20,138 nt of DNA, from assembly GCA_900546735.1 (NCBI GenBank), contig URDW01000018.1:1-20138 (forward strand). The letters are read 5' to 3'. Position numbers and translations under genes: made by a program. The notes below the pieces were generated by a model. The model saw only the letters and a program-made list of their open reading frames with translations. It was not told where the DNA came from and did no database searches. Position 1 is the stretch's first letter, and every line of letters begins with the position of its first letter. Shown here piece by piece: positions 1 to 6,845 of the stretch. The stretch is from an uncultured Oscillospiraceae bacterium (lineage in GTDB: Bacteria; Bacillota; Clostridia; Oscillospirales; Acutalibacteraceae).

Positions 1-48
1 CGAGATCGCTCAGTGTCTCGTGGGCTCGGAGATGTGTATAAGAGACAG
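1..48 (+). other. Nextera i7-side sequencing adapter (artefact)
   Basis: This is not genomic DNA. Bases 1-6 match the end of the Illumina P7 primer, 7-14 (CGCTCAGT) are an 8-base i7 index, 15-29 are the Nextera read-2 stem, and 30-48 are the 19-base Tn5 mosaic end AGATGTGTATAAGAGACAG. Genuine sequence starts at 49. From memory the index is the complement of N724 in the Nextera XT v2 set. Confidence 0.98.
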
Positions 49-59
49 GCTTTTACACC

Positions 60-716
60 GTGCGTTTTCGTTTTGCAAAGGTGCGCAGCGCAAAATACAT
101 TTCCCATCTGGACTTAAGCCGCCTGCTGGCGCGCGCTATCCGCCGCACTGATCTGCCGGTCTGGTATACGCAGGGGTTCAACCCGCATGTGTACATGGGC
201 TTTTCTCTGCCGCTGCCGCTTGGGGTGGAGAGCGTTTGTGAATCGGTCGATTTGCGTTTTGTTGAGGAAATCGACGAAAATCAGGCTTTGCAGACCTTAA
301 ACGCCGTGCTGCCGCCCGATGTGCAGCTGCTTGGCGCTTACCGCACGTTTTCTGAGCCGGAGGCGATCTGTTACTCCACTTATTTGTTCGAGCTGGATGT
401 TGCAGACGGTGCATTTGCCGCACAAAAGCTGCAGCAGGCGCTGGAGGCGGACCGTATTCCGGCTGAAAAGAAAGGCAAGTCCGGCCGCAGGCGCGTGGTG
501 CGCACGGTCGACTTAAAGCCTATGATCCATTCTTGTAAAATCGAACACACCGAAGCCTCAGTGCGTATGGAAGCCGTTTTAAATGCCGGTCCTTCGAAAA
601 ATTTAAATCCGGTCCTGCTGCTCGATACGCTGCTGAAACTGGCAGAGCTGCATTTTGAGTGGCGCTCCGTCAAACGATTGAATCTTTTAAAGGCTGATTT
701 GACAGAGTATATTTAA
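60..716 (+). CDS. DUF2344 / TIGR03936 radical-SAM-linked protein, 5' end uncertain
   Basis: The product belongs to the DUF2344 family (TIGR03936, radical SAM-linked protein). This domain either stands alone or forms the C-terminus of a B12-binding radical SAM protein (TIGR03960), and it often sits near ribonuclease G and ribosomal protein genes. Its molecular role is unknown to me. The signature is clear in the first 70 residues: KYISHLDLSRLLARAIRR, then WYTQGFNPHVYMGFSLPLPLGVES. The apparent start is a GTG at 60, only 11 bases inside the genuine DNA. The frame stays open to the adapter (Phe-Tyr-Thr before the GTG) and no ribosome site is visible. The true start, or an entire radical SAM N-terminal part, may therefore lie outside the contig. 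A GNAT gene follows after 47 bp on the same strand. Confidence 0.85.
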   Translation: MRFRFAKVRSAKYISHLDLSRLLARAIRRTDLPVWYTQGFNPHVYMGFSLPLPLGVESVCESVDLRFVEEIDENQALQTLNAVLPPDVQLLGAYRTFSEPEAICYSTYLFELDVADGAFAAQKLQQALEADRIPAEKKGKSGRRRVVRTVDLKPMIHSCKIEHTEASVRMEAVLNAGPSKNLNPVLLLDTLLKLAELHFEWRSVKRLNLLKADLTEYI

Positions 717-763
717 AACGCTTTCCGGTGCGCAGCTAACTGGAATAAACGGCAGGTGATATT

Positions 764-1291
764 GTGCATTTGAAGTTGGTAAAGCTGACGAGCGCTTATA
801 AGAACCATCTGTTTGAGATGATGGACGAATGGACGGCTGCAGGCGAAAAAATCATCCCGTCCGCCATTGCCGTAAACGATTATCACGATTTTGAAACCTA
901 TTTGCACGATCTTTACCGCAGTCAAGAGGTTAGCGGCAAGGTACCCGAAACGACCTATTTCTGCCTGGACAGCGACAGAGATATATTTGTCGGTGCAGTG
1001 ACGATCAGGCGCTATCTCACAAAACAGCTGCAATACAGCGGCCACATCGGCGACGGTATCCGGCCGGGCGAACGGGGAAAAGGCTATGCCACCGCCATGA
1101 TCGGCCTGGCACTGCAGGAGGCAGGAAGACTCGGCATTCAAAAAGTGCTGATGTGCTGCGACAAACAAAACATCGCAAGCGCCAAAAGCATCGTGCGAAA
1201 CGGCGGCGTTTTGGAAAACGAGGCAGAGGTAAACGGCGTCGTAAAACAGCGCTACTGGATAAATAACGATACAAAGCCTTTAGCTTTTTAG
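764..1291 (+). CDS. GNAT-family N-acetyltransferase
   Basis: This is a predicted cytoplasmic acyltransferase that moves an acetyl group from acetyl-CoA to an unknown amine substrate. The 175-residue protein has the typical GNAT length. Motif A, the acetyl-CoA pyrophosphate loop, is visible around residues 101-112 as RPGERGKGYATA (RGxGxA type). The later stretch NIASAKSIVRNGG is the usual C-terminal helix following the N-x-x-S motif. The start is a GTG at 764, preceded by AGGTGA at 754-759; no in-frame ATG lies nearby. It follows the DUF2344 gene by 47 bp and is probably co-transcribed with it. rplS downstream has its own promoter. Substrate cannot be read from the sequence; it resembles general GNAT proteins rather than the RimI or RimJ ribosomal enzymes. 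Confidence 0.85.
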   Translation: MHLKLVKLTSAYKNHLFEMMDEWTAAGEKIIPSAIAVNDYHDFETYLHDLYRSQEVSGKVPETTYFCLDSDRDIFVGAVTIRRYLTKQLQYSGHIGDGIRPGERGKGYATAMIGLALQEAGRLGIQKVLMCCDKQNIASAKSIVRNGGVLENEAEVNGVVKQRYWINNDTKPLAF

Positions 1292-1332
1292 AGTTTTGCA
1301 CTGTCTGCCGGGGTGAATCTCTAAAAAAATGC

Positions 1333-1361
1333 TTGATTTTTGGCGCATGGTATGCTATTAT
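1333..1361 (+). promoter_or_regulatory. sigma-A-type promoter of rplS
   Basis: A -35 TTGATT (1333-1338) and a -10 TATTAT (1356-1361) are separated by exactly 17 bp. Transcription would start near 1368, giving a leader of about 110 bases ahead of the rplS start codon. Confidence 0.8.
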
Positions 1362-1367
1362 ATACCA

Positions 1368-1473
1368 GCATTTGAAACCGTTGTGACTTCTGCAACGAGA
1401 AATGCAGAGCGTTTATGCATTTTAGATGGTCCTCTTTCAGCTTGATACGAACATCTGTAAAATTTAAGGAGGA
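1368..1473 (+). promoter_or_regulatory. structured 5' leader of rplS (candidate L19 leader RNA)
   Basis: Three pairings can be drawn in the untranslated leader: CGTTG (1379-1383) with CAACG (1393-1397); AAATGCA (1400-1406) with TGCATTT (1416-1422); and AGATG (1424-1428) with CATCT (1452-1456). Inside the last loop TCCTC (1430-1434) is complementary to GAGGA of the Shine-Dalgarno region AAGGAGGA, so it could mask the ribosome site. An autoregulatory L19 leader family (Rfam L19_leader) is known from Firmicutes. Membership here is inferred from position and foldability, not from a model search. Confidence 0.5.
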
Positions 1474-1478
1474 AGATT

Positions 1479-1820
1479 ATGGACGCAATCAAAGCAATCG
1501 TCGGCGATCAGTTAAAGAACGACCCGCCCCAGATCAAAATCGGTAACACTGTCAGAGTACATGTAAACATTCGTGAAGGTTCCAGAGAAAGAATCCAGGT
1601 GTTTGAAGGCACGATCATTGCCAAAAACGGCACCGGCATCTCCGAAACATTCACGGTTCGCCGTGTTTCTTACGGCGTAGGCGTGGAAAGAGTTTTCCCG
1701 GTACATTCCCCGAATGTTGTTAAGGTTGAACTTGTCCGTGCCGGTAAAGTGCGCAGAAGCAAGCTTTACTATCTGCGTGACCGTGTCGGTAAAGCCGCCA
1801 AGGTTAAAGAAGATCTATAA
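1479..1820 (+). CDS. rplS: 50S ribosomal protein L19
   Basis: L19 sits at the 30S-50S interface of the ribosome. The protein has 113 residues, the normal family length, and carries the conserved segments [50 protein letters not shown] and a basic end with [15 protein letters not shown] strong AAGGAGGAAG ribosome site precedes the ATG at 1479. The gene has its own promoter and a foldable leader, and is followed directly by an intrinsic terminator, so it is probably mostly monocistronic with some read-through into rbgA. The order rplS-rbgA-rnhB is conserved in Firmicutes. I see nothing odd in the protein. Confidence 0.99.
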   Translation: MDAIKAIVGDQLKNDPPQIKIGNTVRVHVNIREGSRERIQVFEGTIIAKNGTGISETFTVRRVSYGVGVERVFPVHSPNVVKVELVRAGKVRRSKLYYLRDRVGKAAKVKEDL

Positions 1821-1827
1821 GAAAACG

Positions 1828-1859
1828 AAAGGCGCATGTTCCATGTGCCTTTTCTTTTT
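1828..1859 (+). terminator. intrinsic terminator between rplS and rbgA
   Basis: AAAGGCGCATG (1828-1838) pairs with CATGTGCCTTT (1842-1852) across a 3-base loop with one G-U pair. A run of T broken by a single C follows, to 1859. It ends immediately before the rbgA ribosome site (AGGTG at 1860-1864). Confidence 0.85.
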
Positions 1860-1869
1860 AGGTGAAAAA

Positions 1870-2736
1870 ATGCGTGATTTTCAAAAACAAAACGTGCAGT
1901 GGTTCCCGGGCCATATGGCCAAAACACGCCGCCAGCTGCAGGAATGCCTGCGCCAGGTGGACGGTGTGGTAGAAATTGTAGACGCCCGCATTCCGTCCTC
2001 CAGCCGCAATCCGGAGATCGACACGCTGCTTGGCGGCAAGCCGCGTATCCTTGTAATGAACAAGTGCGACCTGGCCGATGAGCAGGCAAGCAGCCGGTGG
2101 GCGTCTTACTATAAAGCGAAAGGCATGAGCGTGCTGCTGGCCGACTGCAAAAGCGGGCGCGGCGTGAACCGCTTTGCTCAGGTCGTGCGCGGAGCGCTTG
2201 CTGAAACGATCGCGCGCTATAACGAAAAGGGCATGACCGGCCGGCCGCTGCGGCTGATGGTCGTTGGCATTCCGAATGTCGGCAAGTCTTCGCTTATTAA
2301 TCGTCTGGCCGGCTCCAGCCGCGCCAAGGTGGCCGACAAGGCCGGCGTAACGCGCCAGAACCAGTGGTTCGTTGTGGGCGGCGGCATTGAGCTTTTGGAT
2401 ACGCCCGGCGTGCTCTGGCCAAAGTTTGACGATCCGGCTGTGGGCGATAAGCTGGCGTTTACCGGCGCTGTGAAAGATGAGATCACCGACCGCGAAACGC
2501 TGGCATGCCGCTTTTTAGAGGTGCTCTGCCAGGCCGCGCCCGAAGCACTCGGCGAGCGCTATCATATTGCCGATTATTTGGATCTGCCCGGCTGGCAGAT
2601 TTTGGAAATGATCGGGCGTAAGCGCGGCTTTATTCTGCGCGGCGGTGAAATTGACTACGAAAGGGCAAGCGTGATCCTGTTCGACGAGTACCGTGCCGGC
2701 AAGCTTGGGCGGATCACACTGGATGTACTGCAATGA
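1870..2736 (+). CDS. rbgA: ribosome biogenesis GTPase RbgA (YlqF)
   Basis: RbgA is a cytoplasmic GTPase needed for late assembly of the 50S subunit. The GTPase motifs occur in the circularly permuted order typical of the family: G4 NKCD (64-67), G5-like DCKSGRG (about 92-98), G1 GIPNVGKSS (133-141), G2 Thr161, and G3 DTPG (177-180). The N-terminal WFPGHMAKTRR is also a family hallmark. The length of 288 residues fits. The ATG at 1870 is chosen because AGGTG sits 5 bases upstream and the protein then starts as homologues do; the frame is open further upstream, through the end of rplS and its terminator. The stop overlaps the rnhB start as ATGA, indicating translational coupling. Confidence 0.97.
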   Translation: MRDFQKQNVQWFPGHMAKTRRQLQECLRQVDGVVEIVDARIPSSSRNPEIDTLLGGKPRILVMNKCDLADEQASSRWASYYKAKGMSVLLADCKSGRGVNRFAQVVRGALAETIARYNEKGMTGRPLRLMVVGIPNVGKSSLINRLAGSSRAKVADKAGVTRQNQWFVVGGGIELLDTPGVLWPKFDDPAVGDKLAFTGAVKDEITDRETLACRFLEVLCQAAPEALGERYHIADYLDLPGWQILEMIGRKRGFILRGGEIDYERASVILFDEYRAGKLGRITLDVLQ

Positions 2737-3353
2737 CACAAGGTGAAAATGACTGGCTGGTTTATGAAAACCGCCTTTATGCGGAGGGGTACAGGGTCGT
2801 TTGCGGCGTAGATGAAGCCGGGCGCGGTCCCCTGGCCGGCGATGTTTATGCCGCCGCCGTGATCCTGCCGCCGGGTCTGATGATCGACGGGCTGAACGAT
2901 TCCAAGAAACTCAGCGAAAAAAAGCGCGAGGCGCTGTTTGACGAGATCACGGCCAAAGCTGCCGCTTACTGCGTGGCGACAGCCAGTGTAGAAGAGATCG
3001 ACCGGCTTAATATTTTGCAGGCCACATTTCTGGCCATGCGCCGGGCGGTAGACGGGTTGAAGCTGCGGTCGGATTTTGTGCTGATCGACGGCAACCAAAA
3101 GCCGCATACCGGCCTGCCGGAGGAGACGATCATAAAAGGCGACGCCTGCTGCGCCTCCATTGCCGCTGCCTCTATTCTGGCCAAGGTCTCGCGTGACCGG
3201 TACATGAAGGAACTGGCTGTGCAGTACCCGCAGTATGCGTTTGAAAAACACAAGGGTTACGGCACCAAAGAGCATTATGCGCGCCTTGCACAGTACGGCA
3301 TTTCGCCGGTGCACCGCCAAACCTTTTTGAAAAAGTGGAAAAGTCATGAATAA
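2733..3353 (+). CDS. rnhB: ribonuclease HII
   Basis: RNase HII cuts RNA in RNA-DNA hybrids and removes ribonucleotides misincorporated in DNA. The motif GVDEAGRGPLAG is at residues 25-36. The four expected acidic metal ligands can be placed as Asp27, Glu28, Asp119 (in LIDGN) and Asp137 (in KGDACCASIAAASI). The C-terminal segment HKGYGTKEHY is also conserved. At 206 residues it is a full-length, short-type RnhB. The start overlaps the rbgA stop by 4 bases, and its own end overlaps yraN by 8 bases, so the three genes form one tightly packed unit. Confidence 0.98.
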   Translation: MTQGENDWLVYENRLYAEGYRVVCGVDEAGRGPLAGDVYAAAVILPPGLMIDGLNDSKKLSEKKREALFDEITAKAAAYCVATASVEEIDRLNILQATFLAMRRAVDGLKLRSDFVLIDGNQKPHTGLPEETIIKGDACCASIAAASILAKVSRDRYMKELAVQYPQYAFEKHKGYGTKEHYARLAQYGISPVHRQTFLKKWKSHE

Positions 3354-3699
3354 AACAGGAATTTTGGGCGAGATGGCGGCCGTGCGCTATCTTAGAAAAA
3401 AACGGTACAAGATCATCACGACGAATTATCGCTGCCGCTTCGGCGAGATCGATGTGATCTGTGAGAAAAAGGGCTATATCGTTTTTGCCGAGGTCAAGAC
3501 GCGCGGCGAAAACGCCATTGCAAGCCCCATGGAATTTGTGGACGCGGCTAAGCAGCGCCGGCTTGCACTGGCGGCGTCCCTTTATCTTTCTACACATGAA
3601 ACGAATTTACAGCCGCGTTTTGACGTGCTGGAGGTGCTTTGCGTAAACAGCAAGATTAAATCGGTAAAACACCTTGAAAATGCGTTTGAGATATATTAA
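3346..3699 (+). CDS. yraN: YraN / UPF0102 family endonuclease-like protein
   Basis: This is a 117-residue member of the UPF0102 (YraN) family, widespread and usually found next to rnhB. The N-terminus GILGEMAAVRYLRKKRYKII is typical. The fold is that of restriction-endonuclease-like nucleases, and the expected catalytic pattern is present: GEIDVI with Glu34 and Asp36, then FAEVKTR with Glu49 and Lys51. A role in DNA processing or repair is inferred from the fold; the physiological substrate is not established to my knowledge. The start overlaps the rnhB end by 8 bases. The promoter of the next gene, thrC, overlaps the last codons and the stop. Confidence 0.95.
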   Translation: MNKTGILGEMAAVRYLRKKRYKIITTNYRCRFGEIDVICEKKGYIVFAEVKTRGENAIASPMEFVDAAKQRRLALAASLYLSTHETNLQPRFDVLEVLCVNSKIKSVKHLENAFEIY

Positions 3700-3702
3700 A
3701 AT
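3674..3702 (+). promoter_or_regulatory. sigma-A-type promoter of thrC
   Basis: TTGAAA (3674-3679) and TAAAAT (3697-3702) are spaced by exactly 17 bp and each match consensus at 5 of 6 bases. The site overlaps the end of yraN. The predicted leader to the thrC ATG is only about 25 bases, so no riboswitch or T-box fits ahead of thrC. Confidence 0.75.
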
Positions 3703-3734
3703 AAAATAATAAATAAAGTGTTGCGGAGGTTATT

Positions 3735-5228
3735 ATGCTTTACACATCAACAAGAGACAAGTCGATCCGCGTTTCCGCCGCGCAGGCGATCACCCAGGGT
3801 ATTTCGGAAGAGGGCGGCCTTTTTGTGCCTTGTGAAATTCCGAAGTTCAGCGAGGCGCAGATCCGCGCCATGATCGACATGGATTACATCAGCCGCGCCA
3901 AAACGGTTTTGTCGGCTTATCTGACCGATTTTTCCGCCGAGGAGCTCGATTACTGTGTAAACGGTGCGTACGGCGGCAATAAGTTTTCTTCTGAAAAAAT
4001 CGCGCCGGTCGTGCGTGTAAACGGCAATGAAAACGTGCTGGAACTGTGGCACGGTCCGACCTGTGCGTTTAAGGATATGGCGCTGCAGCTTTTGCCGTAT
4101 TTGATGATGACGTCGGCCAAAAAAGTTGCCGGCGGCAAAACGATCGTGATTTTGGTCGCGACTTCCGGCGACACCGGCAAGGCGGCGCTGGAGGGCTTTA
4201 AAGATGTGGAGCACACCCGCATTCTTGTTTTTTACCCGGATGAAGGCGTTTCGCCGATGCAGAAGCTGCAGATGACGACGCAGGAGGGTGAAAACGTAGC
4301 CGTTTGTGCCATAAAGGGCAACTTCGACGATGCGCAGTCTGCCGTGAAATCTATTTTCACAGATGCAAATGTCAAAGCGCAGCTGGCGGAAAAGAATATG
4401 ATGTTCTCCTCGGCCAACTCCATCAACTGGGGCCGTCTGGTACCGCAGATCGTTTACTATTTTTCCGCTTACTGCGATCTGGTACAGCAGGGCAGCATTG
4501 CGTTTGGCGACAAGATCAACGTAGTCGTGCCGACCGGCAATTTCGGCAATATTCTGGCGGCGTATTACGCGGTGCAGATGGGTCTGCCGGTGGGCAAGCT
4601 GGTCTGCGCCTCCAATACAAACAATGTGCTCACCGACTTTTTGACCAGCGGTGAATACAACAAAAACCGCGCGTTTTACGCCACGACTTCGCCGTCGATG
4701 GATATTCTGATCTCCTCAAATCTGGAGCGTCTGCTCTACCATCTTTCCGGCGAGGATGACGGCCTTGTACGCGACCTGATGGCGCGTCTTTCTGAAGACG
4801 GCTGTTACCGCATCAGCAGCGAGCTGCGTGCCAATATTCAAAAGTACTTTGCGGCCGGCTTCTGCGGGGAAGAGGATGTTTTCGCCACGATCCGCACACA
4901 TTTTGAAAAACATCATTATCTTTGCGACACGCACACGGCCGTTGCCCTGAAAGTGTATGCTGACTATGTAAAGTCGACCGGCGACGATATTGTGAGCGTG
5001 ATCGATTCCACTGCGTCGCCTTATAAGTTCTCTGCCTCTGTGCTCAGCGCACTGCAGGACAGCACCAAGGACATGAGCGAGTTTGAAATGGTGGACGAAC
5101 TGCACCGTGTCAGCGGCATGGATGTTCCGCAGCCGATCGAGGCGCTGCAGAACAAAGCCGTGCGTTTCCGGGAAGTCTGCAGCAAGGATGAAATGAGCGA
5201 GATCGTGTTTAAACTGTTGAAGATTTAA
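3735..5228 (+). CDS. thrC: threonine synthase
   Basis: Threonine synthase converts O-phospho-L-homoserine to threonine and phosphate with a pyridoxal phosphate cofactor; this is the last step of threonine biosynthesis. The start MLYTSTRDKS and the 497-residue length fit the long class of ThrC (E. coli and yeast type). The PLP lysine is Lys113 in HGPTCAFKDMALQ. VATSGDTGKAALEGF (about 141-155) and VVVPTGNFGNI form the substrate and PLP-phosphate binding loops. GGAGG at 3726-3730 sits 4 bases before the ATG. No hom or thrB lies nearby, so the gene is not in a threonine operon here. Confidence 0.98.
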   Translation: MLYTSTRDKSIRVSAAQAITQGISEEGGLFVPCEIPKFSEAQIRAMIDMDYISRAKTVLSAYLTDFSAEELDYCVNGAYGGNKFSSEKIAPVVRVNGNENVLELWHGPTCAFKDMALQLLPYLMMTSAKKVAGGKTIVILVATSGDTGKAALEGFKDVEHTRILVFYPDEGVSPMQKLQMTTQEGENVAVCAIKGNFDDAQSAVKSIFTDANVKAQLAEKNMMFSSANSINWGRLVPQIVYYFSAYCDLVQQGSIAFGDKINVVVPTGNFGNILAAYYAVQMGLPVGKLVCASNTNNVLTDFLTSGEYNKNRAFYATTSPSMDILISSNLERLLYHLSGEDDGLVRDLMARLSEDGCYRISSELRANIQKYFAAGFCGEEDVFATIRTHFEKHHYLCDTHTAVALKVYADYVKSTGDDIVSVIDSTASPYKFSASVLSALQDSTKDMSEFEMVDELHRVSGMDVPQPIEALQNKAVRFREVCSKDEMSEIVFKLLKI

Positions 5229-5242
5229 GCGTTTGCAAACGC
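5229..5242. repeat. 14-bp perfect palindrome after thrC
   Basis: GCGTTTGCAAACGC starts directly after the thrC stop codon and reads the same on both strands. It could be an operator half-site pair or a small hairpin (GCGTT, loop TGCA, AACGC). No T run follows, so it is not a standard terminator. Confidence 0.5.
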
Positions 5243-5277
5243 AGCATTAATGGCTTCGCTGGAGGGGAGGCGCCGTT

Positions 5278-5838
5278 ATGAAACGGAAAAAGGCTTTTGC
5301 AATCGGGAGCGCCGCAGTTGTTCTGGCGGCAGCTGCTGTGCTTTTTGGCCTTTGGGTCGCAGGTATTCAAACCTTGAGCACGACCATTGACATTCGCCCG
5401 TGTGATGCGGCAAGTCTGCAGGAACATATGGATTATTACCGCAGCGTGGAAAACGGCAGTGTCAGTGTCTCTTCTGAACAGCTTTTCAATAATGAAGATC
5501 CGTTCCCTTCTGATGACCCGGCTGATTACCGCGATGTCTATATCCGTGCCGATGTAAAAAATTACAGCTGTTTCAAGAAAAGTATTTCTGAAGCGCGGCT
5601 GTTTATATCGCCGGCCGAGCAGACCGGGGTGATCATGACAAACGGCTCGCCGGTCACGACATGGGTCGATGCTTTTTCAGAGGAAAACGGCGTGTATGTT
5701 GCGCATATTATGTATTACTGCGGCGATAAAGCCGACGATGAGGTCGAGCGGGAACTGCGCAGCATTCGCTTTGAATGGATGTCGAATGCACTGGGTGAAG
5801 TGGATCTGCAGGATGCGCGGCTGCAGCAGTTTGCGTGA
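5278..5838 (+). CDS. hypothetical membrane-anchored protein
   Basis: I do not recognise this 186-residue protein. It begins with a basic stretch (MKRKK) followed by a hydrophobic segment at about residues 6-29, rich in Ala, Val and Leu. This fits a signal anchor or an uncleaved signal peptide; there is no lipobox cysteine. The remainder (about 30-186) is acidic and polar and would lie outside the membrane. It is fairly rich in Asp, Glu and Ser, with two cysteines in its second half (FKK-preceding Cys and YYCGD). A strong ribosome site GGGGAGG lies 7 bases before the ATG. It follows thrC by 49 bp with no separate promoter seen, and ends at a hairpin shared with the convergent DUF1540 gene. Confidence 0.75.
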   Translation: MKRKKAFAIGSAAVVLAAAAVLFGLWVAGIQTLSTTIDIRPCDAASLQEHMDYYRSVENGSVSVSSEQLFNNEDPFPSDDPADYRDVYIRADVKNYSCFKKSISEARLFISPAEQTGVIMTNGSPVTTWVDAFSEENGVYVAHIMYYCGDKADDEVERELRSIRFEWMSNALGEVDLQDARLQQFA

Positions 5839-5868
5839 AAAATTTAAAATATAACCAACCATAATAAT

Positions 5869-5897
5869 AAAGAAGGTTCTCGCCGAGAACCTTCTTT
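5869..5897. terminator. bidirectional hairpin between convergent genes
   Basis: AAAGAAGGTTCTC (5869-5881) pairs perfectly with GAGAACCTTCTTT (5885-5897) across a GCC loop. The stem is long, its T-rich arm serves as the U tract on either strand, and it lies between convergent genes ending at 5838 (+) and 5912 (-). The runs of T outside the stem are short, so termination strength is uncertain. Confidence 0.7.
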
Positions 5898-5911
5898 ACG
5901 CTTAAAGGGAT

Positions 5912-6082
5912 TTATTTGCAGCCGCCGTCACAGCATTCAAACGTTTCACATTTCGTCTCAGAGGTGTTTGTGGCCATCTGCGTACCGACTGTAATGTGTC
6001 CGGCTGTGCAGCAGTTGTCCTTATCATGGTACTTGCAGTTTTTTACTTCACAGCAAATGCCTTTGATTTCGTTTTGCATCAT
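5912..6082 (-). CDS. small cysteine-rich DUF1540 protein
   Basis: This is a 56-residue gene on the minus strand, missed if only longer reading frames are considered. It reads MMQNEIKGICCEVKNCKYHD and continues with a pattern typical of DUF1540 (Cys-x4-Cys-x-Tyr-His, Cys-x-Ala, Ile-x-Val, then Thr-x-Cys-x-Thr-Phe). Cysteines are at 10, 11, 16, 24, 25, 45, 50, 51 and 55, which suggests metal binding; the function is unknown. The family is common in Clostridia. The start is the first of two adjacent ATGs at 6082, with GGGAG 9 bases upstream. It is divergent from the metallophosphoesterase at 6154 and convergent with the hypothetical gene before it. Confidence 0.9.
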   Translation of the reverse strand: MMQNEIKGICCEVKNCKYHDKDNCCTAGHITVGTQMATNTSETKCETFECCDGGCK

Positions 6083-6114
6083 TTTAATTCACTCCCTTCT
6101 GTTCTATTTTTACC

Positions 6115-6138
6115 GCCGTGCGCGTACTTATGCACGGC
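6115..6138 (+). repeat. inverted repeat ahead of the metallophosphoesterase start
   Basis: GCCGTGC (6115-6121) and GCACGGC (6132-6138) are perfect inverted copies with a 10-base spacer, ending two bases before the AGGAGA ribosome site of the downstream gene. They lie in the 71 bp space between two divergent genes, so they could form an mRNA hairpin or an operator for either gene. Confidence 0.5.
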
Positions 6139-6153
6139 AAAGGAGAAAGAAAA

Positions 6154-6840
6154 ATGTCACTTTTTGCCATTGCAGATACGCATTTGTCCTTTGCTTCCGG
6201 CAAGCCGATGGATGATTTCCCCGGCTGGTCAGACTACACAAAGCGCCTGGAAGAAAACTGGAACCGGCTCGTTGCACCGCAGGACACGGTCGTTATTGCC
6301 GGTGATATATCCTGGGCGCAGAATTTTGACGAATTGCTCGCCGATTTTCAGTATCTGCAGCGCTTAAACGGGCGAAAAATCATCTTAAAAGGCAACCATG
6401 ACTACTGGTGGAGCACCAAAACGAAAATGGACCGTTTCATTGCTGAAAATGCGCTGGATACATTGCAGGTGCTCTCCAATAATTCCTATACCGTTGACGG
6501 AATTGCTGTATGTGGTTCGCGCGGCTGGATGCTGGAAAGCGAGACCGCTCACGACGAAAAAGTGCTTGCGCGCGAAGCCGGGAGGCTTGAAATGTCACTT
6601 TCGGCGGCCGGTGAGGGCGAGAAAATCGCTTTTTTGCATTATCCGCCGGTCACGTCCAAAGATGTCTGCGCACCGATCCTGGACGTGCTGTACCGCCACG
6701 GTGTGCGCCGCTGCTATTATGGCCATCTGCACGGCAGTGCCGCCCATTATGCTTTTGAAGGGGAGTACGGCGGCATTCAGTACCGGCTGATCTCGGCCGA
6801 CCGTTTGGGCTTCACGCCTTTACTTGTAAAAAAAATGTAA
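6154..6840 (+). CDS. calcineurin-like metallophosphoesterase, COG1768 type
   Basis: This is a predicted cytoplasmic phosphohydrolase with a two-metal active site. All five classic motifs are present in the 228-residue protein: Asp8-x-His10 (ADTHLSF), Gly-Asp51 (AGDISWA), Gly-Asn81-His82-Asp (KGNHDYWW), His162 (LHYPP), and Gly-His191-x-His193 (YGHLHG). The segments HLSF, GKPMD and GDISWA match the COG1768 group as I remember it. The substrate is unknown. The ATG at 6154 follows AGGAGA by 7 bases; the frame extends 12 codons upstream but without a comparable ribosome site. It ends five bases before the -35 of the tig promoter. Confidence 0.92.
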   Translation: MSLFAIADTHLSFASGKPMDDFPGWSDYTKRLEENWNRLVAPQDTVVIAGDISWAQNFDELLADFQYLQRLNGRKIILKGNHDYWWSTKTKMDRFIAENALDTLQVLSNNSYTVDGIAVCGSRGWMLESETAHDEKVLAREAGRLEMSLSAAGEGEKIAFLHYPPVTSKDVCAPILDVLYRHGVRRCYYGHLHGSAAHYAFEGEYGGIQYRLISADRLGFTPLLVKKM

Positions 6841-6845
6841 ATTTC

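Noticed and set aside
1273..1289. Hairpin AAAGC/GCTTT at the end of the GNAT gene as a terminator.
   Set aside because: The stem is only five pairs, AT-rich, and the T run is short, so support is too thin to list as a feature.
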